From NCBI GenBank assembly GCA_963676725.1, contig OY781463.1, positions 62,001 to 126,000 on the forward strand: a stretch of 64,000 nucleotides of DNA, read 5' to 3'. Position 1 is the stretch's first letter, and each line of letters starts with the position of its first letter. The translations under genes were made by a program, and so were the position numbers. The notes below the pieces were generated by a model. It was not told the DNA's origin, did no database searches, and saw only the letters and a list, made by a program, of their open reading frames with translations. Positions 63,562 through 64,000 of the stretch are shown one piece after another. This stretch comes from G963662905 sp963676725 (GTDB lineage: Bacteria > Bacteroidota > Bacteroidia > Bacteroidales > WRLA01).

Positions 63562-64000
63562 TTACCGGATTAAATTCTGTGTAATTTTCATTAGGCTTTC
63601 TTCCCACTGCTCCGAAAGTGGGTCAATAACAATAATTTCGGCATCAATTTGCCTGCTTAATGTTTCTGCATGTTTTTGATCGAACTCTTTCTGAATGAAA
63701 ATTTTCTGTATATGATCCTTTTTGGCCAAGTCGATGATGCTCTTCATGTGGTCGGCGCCGGGTTCTTTGCCATCTATTTCCAGAGGAATCTGATTTAGGC
63801 CATAATCCCTGGCATAATAACGAAGCACAGGATGAAAAATAAGAAAGTTTTTATTGCTTATTTTGCTTGTCTCTTGCCTGATTTGTTTGTCGAGTATCTC
63901 TGTTTTTGCGATAAAAAGCGCATGATTTTTTTTGTAGGTTTCTGCTCGCTCCGGCCTCAATTCCACTAATGCCGATAAAATGCTTTGGCTGAATTGTTCT
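63562..64000 (-). CDS. Metal ABC transporter substrate-binding protein (ZnuA-like), 5' end outside window
   Basis: C-terminal ~145 residues only; the frame runs off the right edge, so the true start is not visible (a GTG at 63966 is internal). Seen: ALVELRPERAETYKKNHALF, NFLIFHPVLRYYARDYGL with the His of the family's metal site, EPGADHMKSIIDLAKKDH and IFIQKEFDQKHAETLSRQID, all as in ZnuA/TroA-type cluster A-I proteins. A periplasmic or lipid-anchored location is typical for the family. First gene of the three-gene uptake operon. Confidence 0.9.
   Translation of the reverse strand, partial: EQFSQSILSALVELRPERAETYKKNHALFIAKTEILDKQIRQETSKISNKNFLIFHPVLRYYARDYGLNQIPLEIDGKEPGADHMKSIIDLAKKDHIQKIFIQKEFDQKHAETLSRQIDAEIIVIDPLSEQWEESLMKITQNLIR

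Noticed and set aside
1..64000. tRNA or rRNA genes
   Set aside because: None recognised by eye in the intergenic regions; a covariance search was not possible here.

Overview
The window looks like chromosomal DNA of a Bacteroidota (Bacteroidia-type) bacterium. It is AT-rich. Many large secreted proteins carry type IX secretion (T9SS) C-terminal sorting domains of both type A (several) and type B (two). A PorP/SprF protein, two-subunit 2-oxoacid:ferredoxin oxidoreductase genes, DUF2027-Smr and CarboxypepD_reg TonB receptors are present. Upstream regions carry the Bacteroidota -7 promoter box TAnnTTTG. I cannot fix genus or family from sequence alone.

Layout. 0-15 kb (all minus): T9SS cargo, namely a polysaccharide-deacetylase-like protein, a hypothetical secreted protein, and three surface proteins, two of them built from repeated lamin-tail (LTD) plus PKD modules. 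15-18.4 kb: dnaK and a lipoprotein. 19-21.1 kb (plus): panB, an RluA-type pseudouridine synthase and cysC as a tight operon. 21.2-30.5 kb (plus): two tandem cassettes, each a T9SS protein of about 950 aa followed by an 80-aa protein with a PID-CTERM-like tail, then a metalloprotease/propeller/barrel protein. 30.8-32.5 kb: holin-like membrane protein, PPOX-family protein, TroA/BtuF-like binding protein. 32.5-36.9 kb: a gene-free repeat island. 36.9-40.3 kb: korAB with a divergent 2[4Fe-4S] ferredoxin. 40.3-49.6 kb: a 3078-aa type-B T9SS giant. 50-52 kb: prolyl oligopeptidase. 52.2-54.7 kb: type-B cargo plus PorP/SprF. 54.7-59.5 kb: a four-gene operon (OprC/NosA-like copper TonB receptor, MmpS-like lipoprotein, MbnP-like protein, MauG/MbnH-like di-haem protein). 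59.7-64 kb: DUF2027-Smr, universal stress protein, and a Znu-type metal ABC transporter running off the right edge.

The most unusual part is the island at about 32.6-36.7 kb. It holds dozens of small palindromes with 3-4-nt loops, many spaced 51-52 bp. Related hairpin families differ by paired (compensatory) stem changes. On top of this lie a segmental duplication of about 1 kb, a 52/104-bp tandem array, a MITE-like insertion with an empty-site copy in the same island, and a tract with 11-bp periodicity. The second highlight is the copper-uptake operon, where the receptor shows CxxxM and HxM motifs and sits with an MbnP/MbnH-like pair.
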